Shown: positions 28,781 to 37,880, counted from the stretch's first letter. The stretch is 39,293 nucleotides of DNA from a virus (IMGVR_UViG_3300028610_000326:1-39293); one strand, 5' to 3'. Numbers and translations are program-made. The notes: generated by a model from the sequence alone, not told the origin.

Positions 28781-28904
28781 ACTAATCCTTTAATTAGATT
28801 AGTGAAAAGGTTGCAACTCTCCACTTAACGAAACCCATCCGGAGAGTTGCAGGGGTAGGATGGGCTTCGTTAAATGGTTAAGCCAAGGGAAGACCCTCGC
28901 TTAA
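28781..28904 (-). promoter_or_regulatory. Structured intercistronic RNA between tube and chaperone genes
   Basis: On minus RNA, in order. S0: UUAAGC/GCUUAA plus AGGG/CCCU (28904-28878), starting at the tube stop codon. S1: 28873-28858 with 28840-28825, 16 pairs including one G-U that would be A-C on the plus strand. S2: 28850-28841... is the 3'-arm complement 28822-28813 paired with GCAACUCUCC at 28850-28841, 10 perfect pairs. S3: ACUAAUC/GAUUAGU (28803-28797, 28787-28781), with AAAGGA at its loop/arm. S1 and S2 interlock and their connecting loops (0 and 2 nt) are too short for a full pseudoknot, so they are probably alternatives. Confidence 0.65.
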
Positions 28905-29302
28905 TTTTCTAAACTAAGTATTTGTAAGTTACCTTTAAATGTAACAGAAATAGTTTCAACATCTGTTCCACCAGAAGAATCACCGATAGTAACTTGAGTA
29001 GCATTCGCGGAAGCCATGCCCCCTTTAAAACCTGTTCCCTCATCATTTATTGTTAAAGGAAAGTTTATATCTGATAGAATTTGAAGAAGTAAATCGTCTA
29101 AGCCCTCTGTTCCTTTAACAATATTTGCAGTTATGCCAGTAACAATAGCATTTTTATTGCGTTTCACATGCACTACTGCATCAAGAGCACTCAATGTGTC
29201 TCCACGTTCTCCGATATCATAAGTCAAAGAACTCTCCGCAAGACCTTTAATCGCGATACCGCCGTATACGAAAGATATTAATCCTTTTGTTTGTTCAGCC
29301 AT
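28901..29302 (-). CDS. Tail tube protein (DUF3277-like)
   Basis: 133 aa. TKGLISFVYGGIAIKGLAES, SLTYDIGERGDTLSALDAVV, VKRNKNAIVTGITANIVKGT follow the small tube proteins found with DUF3383 sheaths. Hexamers stack into the inner tube. It lies 9 bp after the sheath gene. Confidence 0.82.
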   Translation of the reverse strand: MAEQTKGLISFVYGGIAIKGLAESSLTYDIGERGDTLSALDAVVHVKRNKNAIVTGITANIVKGTEGLDDLLLQILSDINFPLTINDEGTGFKGGMASANATQVTIGDSSGGTDVETISVTFKGNLQILSLEN

Positions 29303-29311
29303 ATTAATTCC

Positions 29312-30706
29312 TTATTGCTCTGTTCTAATAGTTACAGTATTTGTTATGAAATGACCTGCAACTTCTTCAAAGTATGAATACCTACCAATGATTTCACGAT
29401 TTTGTACATCGCCCGCACTAAACACTATCGTAAATGGAACATCTGCATTTCCATCGATAATTCCCTGTGTAATTCCAAGCTCGAATACTGGGTTTACAGT
29501 ATTTTCTAGTAGCGTAAATCCATCAAGACTAATTGGAACTTTTACTGTTGTCAACAGATTATAAATAGACTCTTCTAGTTGAACTTTAATCCAAATAGAA
29601 CCAAGTGAAGTATCTATAAAATCACCATCTTTTAATGTTGTTCCTTCTTTTACGAAAGATTTCCCGATACGTTCATTTGTACCCGTGTAAACATTAGTGT
29701 TTTTATTAAGCGTGTTTGTAAGCTCCGCGTTCGTCATTGATACAGCGTCACTATTTTTAGGCTTCATAAATTTAACTGTTTGAGTTCCAATGTCTTTTGA
29801 CATTAGTTTTCCCATCACACCAAATGACACAAAGTCTGTGATATCATCAGTATAAAAGAATGATACATTTCCAACTCTTAATTTATCATCACCGCTTAAG
29901 TTATCATAGAATAATTTATTAACAGATGCGATATCTGTTGTTACTCCAGCAATAACATCTGCCTCGCTAGTGTCAATACTAACATCATATTCTTTATTGA
30001 ATACAAATTGCGTTAATACCGCTTCATCTATCTGTTTAGTGATTCCTAATGCTTTATCCATTCCAACTGTTACAAAGTTAAATGCAGGATCACTATCATT
30101 TTCTAGCTCTGTAAGTTTTCCAGTAATATCTTTATCACCTGATGTTGTAGAAAATTCTGCTAATAGAACTGATAAGTCTGTCCCTGTTCCTTCGACTGCC
30201 ATTGTTGTAACTAATGAAGTTAAACCCGTCGTAAGTGATGTTAATACGATTGAATTACCTATCCCTACACTAGCACTTGCGCCAAGAGGAGTTGTTACCG
30301 CATTGATTGTTACTGCTATTTCCGCAACGCTTGTGTCCGATGTGAAATCCATTGCTAATGCACTTTGAATAACACTATCAATAGTAATGTCAAATGTTCC
30401 ATCTGATATTGATGTGAAATCTGTAACAGTTACAGCGATTGATGTGTATGTTCCTGAGCTTTCGCCAGTTACTGGAACAGCATATAATTGCGTTGCACCT
30501 TCATCGAAGTATGCCTTAGCCATTGCGAAGAATGGAGAAGTTGTCAGAAAGTCTGCAGCAACTTCCTCTAAGTTTGTGTAAAGTCTTTTTAGTTCCGTGA
30601 TTACTGTTGTATCACTTATTAAAGCAACTGTTTTATTTATGTCCACAAATGATGTAACGAGTTCTTTTTTTACATCTGTTGTGACTGCTCTACGATTTAA
30701 TGCCAT
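29312..30706 (-). CDS. Tail sheath protein (DUF3383)
   Basis: 464 aa. DUF3383-type sheath: TTSPFFAMAKAYFDEGATQL near the N-terminus, variable Ser/Thr-rich middle domains (ITVTDF-type strands, residues about 85-190), and the conserved C-terminal part (AELTNTLNKNTNVYTGTN, KEGTTLKDGDFIDTSLGSIW, RYSYFEEVAGHFITNTVTI). The sheath contracts to drive the tube through the envelope. It marks the phage as a myovirus. Confidence 0.9.
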   Translation of the reverse strand: MALNRRAVTTDVKKELVTSFVDINKTVALISDTTVITELKRLYTNLEEVAADFLTTSPFFAMAKAYFDEGATQLYAVPVTGESSGTYTSIAVTVTDFTSISDGTFDITIDSVIQSALAMDFTSDTSVAEIAVTINAVTTPLGASASVGIGNSIVLTSLTTGLTSLVTTMAVEGTGTDLSVLLAEFSTTSGDKDITGKLTELENDSDPAFNFVTVGMDKALGITKQIDEAVLTQFVFNKEYDVSIDTSEADVIAGVTTDIASVNKLFYDNLSGDDKLRVGNVSFFYTDDITDFVSFGVMGKLMSKDIGTQTVKFMKPKNSDAVSMTNAELTNTLNKNTNVYTGTNERIGKSFVKEGTTLKDGDFIDTSLGSIWIKVQLEESIYNLLTTVKVPISLDGFTLLENTVNPVFELGITQGIIDGNADVPFTIVFSAGDVQNREIIGRYSYFEEVAGHFITNTVTIRTEQ

Positions 30707-30715
30707 TTTTTTTCC

Positions 30716-31216
30716 TTATGTTGAGATGGATATATTTTCTTGATCTAATGTAACGATATCCGCTATTAAAACCTCTTCTGTATGACTGTTGTCATAGCTA
30801 AATATTAACTCGTATAGATAACCTTCTTCATTTCTAGTGTTTTTTAGTTGAGGTAAAGAACTAATCGCACCTAATCCCATAAATGAAACACCCTGACTCG
30901 CAAGAAGTTCCTTATTCGATATTGTATCTAAACTATTATATAAAGTTCTAGCATTAAGAAAACTATTTTCGCCCCTAATGTCAAGACTCATAGTTACTAC
31001 CGTCGTTGGAGTGTATTTAACATCTAGAAAAGTTGGGTTGCCCGAGTTAACTTCTTGACTTGTATTATTTACGAAACTTGCTTTTTCTTCATTTAACACA
31101 TAGAATGTTACATAATCACCGTTAGGCTGTTCAAAAGTCAATGCACCATCAGAAACATCAATGTTACTTAGCTTGTCTTCTATATATTGGACAATTATCG
31201 GTCTATAGTCAATCAT
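30716..31216 (-). CDS. Tail terminator / neck protein (LIC_12616-type)
   Basis: 166 aa. DYRPIIVQYIEDKLSNIDVS, PTTVVTMSLDIRGENSFLNA, RTLYNSLDTISNKELLASQG fit the small neck/tail-completion proteins encoded just before DUF3383 sheaths. It probably caps the sheath and tube at the head end. It overlaps the next gene by one base. Confidence 0.7.
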   Translation of the reverse strand: MIDYRPIIVQYIEDKLSNIDVSDGALTFEQPNGDYVTFYVLNEEKASFVNNTSQEVNSGNPTFLDVKYTPTTVVTMSLDIRGENSFLNARTLYNSLDTISNKELLASQGVSFMGLGAISSLPQLKNTRNEEGYLYELIFSYDNSHTEEVLIADIVTLDQENISIST

Positions 31217-31566
31217 TAGTCTACCACCAATTCAGCAAAGAATTTTGAATAATCCCCCACAACCTTTATGTTGTCTTTCATCACTCTATAATTTTGACCT
31301 CTGTATTCTACTTGGTCGTCTATTAAGATATCTGCATTTTCGCTAGCAAAGATTTTCACCATGTTCTCTATATGATAACCTTCCCTTGAAACATCACGAA
31401 TCTCTTTATCACTTGCGGGATGAATATAACAAAATATGACTGTCGATGGGACTATTGGAGTAAGGACTTCTCTACCAAGATTATTCTTAGTTTTTGTAAA
31501 TCTTGTAAATGTAAAATCTTTTGAAAATTCCGTTATTACTTCTTCGTATAATTCGAAGTCGTCCAT
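31216..31566 (-). CDS. Head closure / neck protein, 116 aa
   Basis: 116 aa, beta-rich (TFTRFTKTKNNLGREV, IFCYIHPASDKEIRDVSREG, DDQVEYRGQNYRVMKDNIKV). It resembles head-closure (stopper) proteins in this position. One-base overlaps with both neighbours show tight coupling. Confidence 0.65.
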   Translation of the reverse strand: MDDFELYEEVITEFSKDFTFTRFTKTKNNLGREVLTPIVPSTVIFCYIHPASDKEIRDVSREGYHIENMVKIFASENADILIDDQVEYRGQNYRVMKDNIKVVGDYSKFFAELVVD

Positions 31567-32015
31567 TATTTAGCCTTCACAATAAATGTAACAGATTGTA
31601 GCATGTGTCCTGAATCAATTAAAGGATTTGAACTTCCTTTTATCTTAGCAGTTACTGAGCTATTCGGTGGACTTCTTAGCGCCGTTATCTCTTTTTGTAC
31701 ATCGCCCTGTGCTTTAACACCCAGTAGATTAATAAATCTATTATAGTCTACTGTTTCTAGTTTTGACAATTGTTTTTTTACTATCTTTGTGTAGTTGTTT
31801 TTGTTTTTAGCAAAAGCTATATTAACAAAAGGTCTTTTTGGAATACCAATACCAAAGTTGTTAACAGTTGCTTTAAACAATGCTGACACACCTTCGTTAT
31901 CTGTTGATTCTGTTTCTTGGCTTTCGCTTGGAAATCCAACTTTTACTGATATGTTTTTTAATGATTTAATCTTCTTCTGAAGGTCGAATTTTTTCTTTCT
32001 TTTTAATTCATTCAT
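31566..32015 (-). CDS. HK97 gp10-like neck protein
   Basis: 149 aa. KKKFDLQKKIKSLKNISVKV, FPSESQETESTDNEGVSALF, RPFVNIAFAKNKNNYTKIVK and SGHMLQSVTFIVKAK follow the gp10-like tail completion family, with the usual PxRPF-like strand and terminal 'SG.M..S..' motif. It lies between connector and closure genes. Confidence 0.75.
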   Translation of the reverse strand: MNELKRKKKFDLQKKIKSLKNISVKVGFPSESQETESTDNEGVSALFKATVNNFGIGIPKRPFVNIAFAKNKNNYTKIVKKQLSKLETVDYNRFINLLGVKAQGDVQKEITALRSPPNSSVTAKIKGSSNPLIDSGHMLQSVTFIVKAK

Positions 32016-32035
32016 AATTCAACCTACACAAAACA

Positions 32036-32395
32036 TTATACAAAAACACCGCCAAAGTTAAATGCTCTAATTTGCAAATATCTTTGGCCGTAGCTTGTAG
32101 ACATAAAAAATATATCATTCTGATTCGTAGATGTTGGAACAGCATATGAAATACTTACCCCATCGACAGATTTTGAAACTGCATCTTTTTTAGATGATGT
32201 TCCTGTTTTGCTGTCAATAGTAATAAGGTGAGCCATTAGCAATAAGATAGCTTCATCATTACAATTTCCTGCTACACCGACGTAAAGCGCATTGAAATAA
32301 CATTGATATGTGTTTTCGTTTAATGGAAAATATTTATCAACTGTTGCTTCAGGTATTTCTGGGAAACGTGTTTTGAAGTCATCTATAAATGCCAT
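32036..32395 (-). CDS. DUF4054 head-tail connector protein
   Basis: 119 aa. DUF4054 pattern: IDDFKTRFPEIPEATVDKYF, AILLLMAHLITIDSKTG, VDGVSISYAVPTSTNQNDIF, FFMSTSYGQRYLQIRAFNFG. It is an adaptor that binds below the portal. Encoded after capsid and the 85-aa gene, as in related phages. Confidence 0.85.
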   Translation of the reverse strand: MAFIDDFKTRFPEIPEATVDKYFPLNENTYQCYFNALYVGVAGNCNDEAILLLMAHLITIDSKTGTSSKKDAVSKSVDGVSISYAVPTSTNQNDIFFMSTSYGQRYLQIRAFNFGGVFV

Positions 32396-32396
32396 G

Positions 32397-32654
32397 CTAA
32401 ACTCTTTCTAGCTTTTCTAGTGATATTAATTGCTCTATCTTCATCATAAACATTTCATTTGCAAGCAACTCTTCAGTTAATGTAAATGGCTTATGGTTAT
32501 TAAGAACAAGGGACATACTTAATCTTAATGGATTAGCGATAAGTTTTTTAACGATATAAGAAGATTCCACAACTTGAACTTTTGGTTCAACAACTGCAAC
32601 GTCTTCGACAGTTTGAACTTCTGTATCAACTGTTTTTTTCTTTCTTTTTGCCAT
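32397..32654 (-). CDS. Hypothetical head-region protein, 85 aa
   Basis: 85 aa: basic start (MAKRKKKTVD), Val-rich middle (VEDVAVVEPKVQVVES), and an alpha/beta C-terminus (LRLSMSLVLNNHKPFTLTEE). Not recognised by function; small genes here are common between capsid and connector. Starts 28 bp after the capsid stop. Confidence 0.65.
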   Translation of the reverse strand: MAKRKKKTVDTEVQTVEDVAVVEPKVQVVESSYIVKKLIANPLRLSMSLVLNNHKPFTLTEELLANEMFMMKIEQLISLEKLERV

Positions 32655-32670
32655 TATGTCTCCCTTAATG

Positions 32671-32699
32671 TTTTAACAAGTCCTAAAGACCTGTTAAAA
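32671..32699 (-). promoter_or_regulatory. Hairpin at the end of the capsid gene
   Basis: Minus RNA: UUUUAACAGGUC pairs with GACUUGUUAAAA around UUUAG, twelve pairs with one G-U. It spans the capsid stop codon. There is no U-tract, so it is more likely a 3'-end stabiliser or partial attenuator than a terminator. Confidence 0.55.
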
Positions 32700-33657
32700 T
32701 TTCACCAGCTGAGTTTTCGATAACATCAAGACCAGCGATTCTATAACGTGATTCAACTTGAAATTTGAATGAACCAGTTTTAATAATTTCACCGATTTCA
32801 AGAGGCGTTGGAATTCTCATAATCATTGCTCTGTCGTTCGCAGAGAAACAAACTGTTGCTGTTGCTGCACCACCTGTAAACTCTGCTTTGCTTGTAACTC
32901 CAAAAGTAATACTAGGGTAAGCTCTAACAAGTGCTTCAAGAATTGTTTCGCCTGTCCCTGCTGTATTAAGAATTGCACCCGAAATGAACTCAAATACTCT
33001 TGTTGGCATTGTTACGTTTGTAGGGTTTAAAGTTTCATTCCCTGCTGCTGCAGTTCTACGAGAAACAATAAGGTTTTTAATTTGGTTGTAATCATCAGTT
33101 GCAGAGCCTGTACCAACCTGTGTACCAGTATCAGAAATAAATCCAATAAAGTTTAATAGCCCTGTTGTTTTTGTAGAGCCATCTTTAAAAAGTTGACCAG
33201 TGTAACCAATCGTATCAATATTTCTGTTGTAAAGTTCGTTATGAGCTTCCATCAGTTCAGATACTAGATTTCTTCCTTCTAGGTCTGCTTGTTTAATTTC
33301 GGCATCTGACCACTCAGAAAATGCTTCTTTAAGAAAAACAGGAATTGAATCAGATTCAGCAGCGATTGAAATCTTACCATCTGTATTATCAGCACCACTT
33401 CCATCAGAGAAGTCTCCTTTAATACTACGTTTGATTTTAGTAATAAATTCAGCCCATCCACCAGTATTATTTACAGAAATTCCATTTTGTAGGAAAGTTA
33501 AGCCTGTATATTGTTGTTTGAATATAGTTGGATCAACTGCTTCTAAATGTCTCGCAAGTATTGTACCACTTGCATCATCTTTAAAGTTCATAGATGCTTT
33601 TTCTGCATCTTCAAAACTCTTAAGATTTATAAGGTTGCTTAGTGTATTTTTTTTCAT
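32683..33657 (-). CDS. Major capsid protein (DUF2184, HK97 fold)
   Basis: 324 aa. DUF2184 type: TILARHLEAVDPTIFKQQYT, GGWAEFITKIKRSIKGDFSD, VFLKEAFSEWSDAEIKQADL, NVTMPTRVFEFISGAILNT, IPTPLEIGEIIKTGSFKFQV, ESRYRIAGLDVIENSAGEIL. No separate delta domain longer than usual is visible. Preceded by the cement-type protein and followed by a hairpin at the stop, fitting high expression. Confidence 0.9.
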   Translation of the reverse strand: MKKNTLSNLINLKSFEDAEKASMNFKDDASGTILARHLEAVDPTIFKQQYTGLTFLQNGISVNNTGGWAEFITKIKRSIKGDFSDGSGADNTDGKISIAAESDSIPVFLKEAFSEWSDAEIKQADLEGRNLVSELMEAHNELYNRNIDTIGYTGQLFKDGSTKTTGLLNFIGFISDTGTQVGTGSATDDYNQIKNLIVSRRTAAAGNETLNPTNVTMPTRVFEFISGAILNTAGTGETILEALVRAYPSITFGVTSKAEFTGGAATATVCFSANDRAMIMRIPTPLEIGEIIKTGSFKFQVESRYRIAGLDVIENSAGEILTGL

Positions 33658-33668
33658 TTTTTAGTTCC

Positions 33669-34175
33669 TTATACTAAGTAGTTTTGGATAGTAATAACCC
33701 AAACACCCGATTTCTTCTCACGATTGAAAACCGCGCCTGTCACAATAAGAGCTTCAGTTTCAGCAACATTATCAGTTACTTTCCCATTGTCTGCATTTGC
33801 CACACCATTGATAACGTATACTTGAGCGCCTTGCTCTGCTGTTGCTGCTGCTACCGCTGTTGCTGTCATAAGGACAGTTACGCGACCAAAGTCACAAACA
33901 TCCGCAACTTTATCAGCTAAACCATTAACTGGAGTTGCTACATAAGTATCACTTCCGATTGCTTTATTTACTTTACGCTTTGGAACACCAACTAGCAAAG
34001 GAGTTGCAGACCCATCTAAATTATCAACGCTTCCTGTATCCAACTTAGCAATAAGACCAATCTTAAGACCATCTTCAAATTTATCAAAACTATCGATATT
34101 GTGTGGTGATGTTGTTAAAACTTCACCTTCGTCAATTTGTACTACTTCAGGTAATACTCCTTCTGTAAATGCCAT
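33669..34175 (-). CDS. Capsid cement/decoration protein (gp24/DUF2190-like)
   Basis: 168 aa, beta-rich: TEGVLPEVVQIDEGEVLTT, KIGLIAKLDTGSVDNLDGSA, TPLLVGVPKRKVNKAIGSDT, an Ala-rich loop (LMTATAVAAATAEQG) and NREKKSGVWVITIQNYL. Proteins of this type sit just before DUF2184 capsids and reinforce the shell. It overlaps the protease gene by one base. Confidence 0.75.
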   Translation of the reverse strand: MAFTEGVLPEVVQIDEGEVLTTSPHNIDSFDKFEDGLKIGLIAKLDTGSVDNLDGSATPLLVGVPKRKVNKAIGSDTYVATPVNGLADKVADVCDFGRVTVLMTATAVAAATAEQGAQVYVINGVANADNGKVTDNVAETEALIVTGAVFNREKKSGVWVITIQNYLV

Positions 34176-35275
34176 TATACTTCCTCACTTTCTGCTTTTT
34201 TCCATTTTGATTCAGCTTGTTTGTCGCCAAACTTTTTGTAATCATCAATAGGTGCTTTGTTATTAAGCATTTTAAATGCCACTGATATTTCGCCATCCTT
34301 AAATGTTTCTTTTGGTTTTTCTGCTTTTAAAGCATCACCCATAATTTCAACATTTGATTTGCCTGTGAATACATAAGCATCATCTAAAAATGATTTTGCT
34401 TTTTCTATGCATACCACACGTTCATCAGCGAATTTAATTTGTGCATCAATAAAACATTTAGAATCTTTAAATTCTTCAACTGCTTTAGTTGCTACCTCTT
34501 TTTCTTTACCGTCAAGTTCTTCGTCAGTTATTACCGGTTCAGGTATAACTTCCTCTTCTTCTTCAGGCTCAGGTTCAACTGCATTCATACCAGCAGAAGC
34601 CATAACTTTTTCAAGTATAGGAACAAGTTTACCAAGTTCTTTTATATCCATCTTACTTATAACTTCAGGTAGTTGTTGTGCAAGTTCCATGACTCGTTCA
34701 AGCGAAACAGTACCGTCTGCATCTAAGAAAGAGATTTTTTCTTTTTCCTTCATATCGTCTCCATCTGTGAATTTACAAATATCGCCGCACCGTCCATTAT
34801 TTACAATAGCTAGATGATGAGGCACTATTTCAACTTGCTTAAAATCATATAAATCGTGAGGCACAAGCTTTGCTTTATACCCTAGACTTAATTCTTTTTT
34901 GCCGTTGTTGACTAATTGTACCATATTTTCGTTTAATTTAATACCATTTTTAACTATAACGTGCGTATCTGTGTCAACATCTCTATGCTCTACAGCTTCG
35001 CTTGTATCAATAAACCCTTTTATCATACTATTATCTATTAGTCCATCAGGCTCAATGTGTTCATCTGTTATTGGTAGATTTACAAGCTTGTCGGCTAACT
35101 CGATAATGTCGTCTTTGTCTCTTACGATTTTAAAAACTTTATCAAATGGTTGTAGCCCAAGTTCGATTCCCATGTATTCTTGAAAGCCGTCTCTGATACT
35201 AATAACTTTTTTGTTTTGTGCGTCGAATGTAAATATATGTTTATCTTGAAAGCTTACTTCTATTGGTTCTATCAT
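34175..35275 (-). CDS. DUF2213 head maturation protease with scaffold tail
   Basis: 366 aa. The N-terminal 170 residues follow DUF2213: MGIELGLQPFDKVFKIV, NLPITDEHIEPDGLID (conserved His), KKELSLGYKAKLVPHDLYDF (candidate catalytic Ser), EIVPHHLAIVNNGRCGDIC (second His). The remainder is acidic and helical, with a Glu/Pro-rich stretch near residue 235 (EPEPEEEEEVIPEPVI), and probably acts as scaffold before being cut. Catalytic residues are proposed by analogy. Confidence 0.85.
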   Translation of the reverse strand: MIEPIEVSFQDKHIFTFDAQNKKVISIRDGFQEYMGIELGLQPFDKVFKIVRDKDDIIELADKLVNLPITDEHIEPDGLIDNSMIKGFIDTSEAVEHRDVDTDTHVIVKNGIKLNENMVQLVNNGKKELSLGYKAKLVPHDLYDFKQVEIVPHHLAIVNNGRCGDICKFTDGDDMKEKEKISFLDADGTVSLERVMELAQQLPEVISKMDIKELGKLVPILEKVMASAGMNAVEPEPEEEEEVIPEPVITDEELDGKEKEVATKAVEEFKDSKCFIDAQIKFADERVVCIEKAKSFLDDAYVFTGKSNVEIMGDALKAEKPKETFKDGEISVAFKMLNNKAPIDDYKKFGDKQAESKWKKAESEEV

Positions 35276-35276
35276 T

Positions 35277-36329
35277 TTATATCCTTACTGAGTTTATGTC
35301 CATTGACACACCTAAGAAAGTTATTGTCATATTAGGAGTTGAGCTTAACTGCATTATGTATTTTTGGTTTTGAAAGGCTTCAAATTTGGCAGTAAAGCTA
35401 ATCCCTGCCTCTGTAGCGTCTCTTGGAACATTAAAGGGGAAGCTGTTGACGAGAGCGCTTCCATTTTCTTCAAATATGTCAACATCTATGGTTCTTGTAG
35501 AAGTTGCGGAGGGAAAGGAAATCCCTGCCGTGAAAGTTCCTTGATAAAAACCATCAGCTGGGATATCAATAGTTCCCAGTAGTTTATCAACAGCCATTAA
35601 AATGCTTCCCTCTTTGTCATAATTCAGAAGGTCTTGCGGTGTGGCAGTAAGATTATATACTCCCGATCCTGTCTGATTTTGCAGAAGCCCTAAAACAGTA
35701 GGAAGAGTAATATTATTTATTACAGAAACAAAAAATTTTCCAGAGGAAGCATCTAGTGTCAATACCCCTCCAACTTGCGTGGCAATATCAGGAGCAACTG
35801 AAGTTAGTCCTCCGGCTACCGTATCGCTAAGAAAAATTGGTGCGCCTAATAGTAGTAATGATGTGTCTATGTCTGCAACAATCCCAAAAGTAGTGACTAT
35901 TCCTTTTTCCCCTATTCCTATTTCATGGGTTGTCATTCCTAATATGATGGCATGAGTAAATGTGTCAGCTTGCGCAAGTTCAATCTGTGGGAAACCAGCT
36001 GATACCCCATTGTGCCTTACTGGTTTTCCATTTGCAATAATAGAGCCAGAATTATTTATGACTTCCATTTGTTGCTCTCTCCCTACTTGGAGAGTTACAT
36101 CGTCATATCTTCCTTGAACGTCAAGAGTTCCACATTCTTCATCATAATATAGTTGCCCCTCTTGATACGAAGGGGGAGATACCTGAGGGGTAAGCTTTAT
36201 TGTATTGAAGTCTTGCAGCGTTATTATATCTTGCTCATTTTGATCTGTCTGTGCAAAACCTAAGTTTACTTTATCAGCTATCGTTTTACCTGTCTCGCTG
36301 CCATCTGTTAATATTGGGTCTAATGCCAT
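35277..36329 (-). CDS. Virion structural protein, possible head fibre, 350 aa
   Basis: 350 aa, beta-rich. The N-terminal helix (LGFAQTDQNEQDIITLQDFN) is followed by QEGQLYYDEECGTLDVQGR, a region seen in fibre-type virion proteins, then Gly/Val-rich strands and a C-terminal jelly-roll-like domain (GFYQGTFTAGISFPSATST, FEAFQNQKYIMQLSSTPN). Located between minor head and protease genes, it could be a head fibre or decoration. No enzymatic motif. Confidence 0.65.
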   Translation of the reverse strand: MALDPILTDGSETGKTIADKVNLGFAQTDQNEQDIITLQDFNTIKLTPQVSPPSYQEGQLYYDEECGTLDVQGRYDDVTLQVGREQQMEVINNSGSIIANGKPVRHNGVSAGFPQIELAQADTFTHAIILGMTTHEIGIGEKGIVTTFGIVADIDTSLLLLGAPIFLSDTVAGGLTSVAPDIATQVGGVLTLDASSGKFFVSVINNITLPTVLGLLQNQTGSGVYNLTATPQDLLNYDKEGSILMAVDKLLGTIDIPADGFYQGTFTAGISFPSATSTRTIDVDIFEENGSALVNSFPFNVPRDATEAGISFTAKFEAFQNQKYIMQLSSTPNMTITFLGVSMDINSVRI

Positions 36330-36331
36330 TT

Positions 36332-36922
36332 TTATTCCTTACATAAAGTACATTGAATTGCTAAAGTGTTATCCAGTAGCCATAAAGTGCCATCTGCACC
36401 ACCTATACTATCCGCACAGTTAATTAGTGGGAAGTCTGTAATTATACAACTGTTTAATGTTCCATCTTCATTATATGTCAACTTCCTAACTGTTGCTGTG
36501 TTGTTTGTCGTATCTATTATTATCTCTTCTACTAATTGACCATTTTCATTATAAGTAAAATACTTTTGAATAAGCGCATCATGTATTGCAACCGAACCAC
36601 CTACATTAGCATTAAAAAGTTGTTTACTTATTTTGATTTGACTAGTTGGCTTTAACTCACTTTTAATTCTTCTGACCCAAAATTTAGTAGTCTGAGTGAA
36701 AGGAAAAGACTCTGTTTGTGAGCCTAGTATTAGAGTACCTTGTTTATCGAAAGAACTATCTATTACAACATCGCCAACAGTGTCTATTAAAACCTCTATT
36801 AACTGAACACCGTCATGATAGATATTAACAACTTCTTCTTCGATTACTCCAAGCAGTTTAACTTGGTCTGTTATGTCTGTCCATGTCGGGGTTACAATTA
36901 TCCTTATTGGTATTATTGCCAT
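36332..36922 (-). CDS. Virion-region protein, 196 aa
   Basis: 196 aa, beta-rich: WTDITDQVKLLGVIEEEVVN, YHDGVQLIEVLIDTVGDVVI, then two YNENGxL units (YNENGQLVEEIIIDTTNNTA and YNEDGTLNSC) like YD repeats, and two Cys near the end (IQCTLCKE). Not recognised. It lies between two head genes and overlaps the minor head gene by one base, so it is probably a virion component. Confidence 0.6.
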   Translation of the reverse strand: MAIIPIRIIVTPTWTDITDQVKLLGVIEEEVVNIYHDGVQLIEVLIDTVGDVVIDSSFDKQGTLILGSQTESFPFTQTTKFWVRRIKSELKPTSQIKISKQLFNANVGGSVAIHDALIQKYFTYNENGQLVEEIIIDTTNNTATVRKLTYNEDGTLNSCIITDFPLINCADSIGGADGTLWLLDNTLAIQCTLCKE

Positions 36923-37761
36923 TAATCAAACTCCACTATATATTCAGCTACGCATCTGCAATTTATTTCTTCGCCCGGCTCAATTGGCCCACGACCATCA
37001 GGACATTTTAAACCTTTGCCAACTGTGAATTCTTTGCCTTCTAAAAATCTGTGACAACTTCTTACTCTTTCATCTTTTGCAGTTCTCCAAATCGCTTTAG
37101 TGATGCCAACATTTTCTGCTCTTTTTTTAGACAGTTCACTGTTAAATGCTTTTAATTCGTTTCGTGCTATCAAGTCACCATTCTTAAGTTTCAGCCCTGT
37201 GTCTTTTTTAACTTGCTGAAACAAATCATTGAGATTACTTCCGGCGCTCATTCTTCTAAGTGTATTTTGCTTGTACGCTGCGATAGTTTCACTCTTTAGC
37301 TTTTCTATCATCCCGCGACTTTCAAGTGTCTTAGCGTTAACAAAGCTATTTAAACCATCTGTTTTTAAAACTTCATCTAAGTCAATGCCAAGATTTGCAT
37401 TAACTGTTCCGGCGAATTGTTTTTTATTGAAAGTATTTGTTTCGCTATACAGACCTTTAACAAACTTATTAATCTTCTCTTGAGAGAATTGTTTGTTTAT
37501 CTTTTTTTGAAAGGCTCTTGATAGCTTGTCAAATACAACGGCATAGTTTCCGATTTGAGCATCTTCAAACTTTTCTATCGTAGAAACATTTAGTTTTTTA
37601 AGCACTTGGTTTTCAAAGCGTTTTCTAATTTCATTAACCATGAAGCGATTAAATTTACGCATTTTTTGTTCAAGAGTCATTGGTGTTTTAATTCCTCTTA
37701 GTTTTATTTCTTCTTTTGATTTGTTTTTAGTGCGCTCTTGTTCTGAAAGTTCGATTGGCAT
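36922..37761 (-). CDS. Minor head protein (Mu gpF / SPP1 gp7-like)
   Basis: 279 aa. The C-terminal domain is diagnostic: RNELKAFNSELSKKRAENVG, WRTAKDERVRSCHRFLEGKE, GEEINCRCVAEYIVEF (paired Cys/His). The N-terminal 150 residues are helical and basic. Such proteins enter the prohead with the portal and are ejected or assist packaging. The start overlaps the 39-aa gene (TAATG). Confidence 0.88.
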   Translation of the reverse strand: MPIELSEQERTKNKSKEEIKLRGIKTPMTLEQKMRKFNRFMVNEIRKRFENQVLKKLNVSTIEKFEDAQIGNYAVVFDKLSRAFQKKINKQFSQEKINKFVKGLYSETNTFNKKQFAGTVNANLGIDLDEVLKTDGLNSFVNAKTLESRGMIEKLKSETIAAYKQNTLRRMSAGSNLNDLFQQVKKDTGLKLKNGDLIARNELKAFNSELSKKRAENVGITKAIWRTAKDERVRSCHRFLEGKEFTVGKGLKCPDGRGPIEPGEEINCRCVAEYIVEFD

Positions 37762-37880
37762 TAGATATCGCCTCTCTCTTCATTCCCTATATCTCCCCAC
37801 TCTTTGTAGCCTGCGCTAGATGTTATCGGCTGGTCGGATGGCTTTTTCGGCTTATCTTTTTCTAAGTTATTCTTTGACAT
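37761..37880 (-). CDS. Hypothetical protein, 39 aa, between portal and minor head
   Basis: 39 aa, polar: MSKNNLEKDKPKKPSDQPI, then SAGYKEWGDIGNEERGD. It overlaps portal by 14 bp and the minor head gene by one base (TAATG), and AAAGGA lies before its ATG. Exact fit between two head genes supports it. Function unknown. Confidence 0.6.
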   Translation of the reverse strand: MSKNNLEKDKPKKPSDQPITSSAGYKEWGDIGNEERGDI

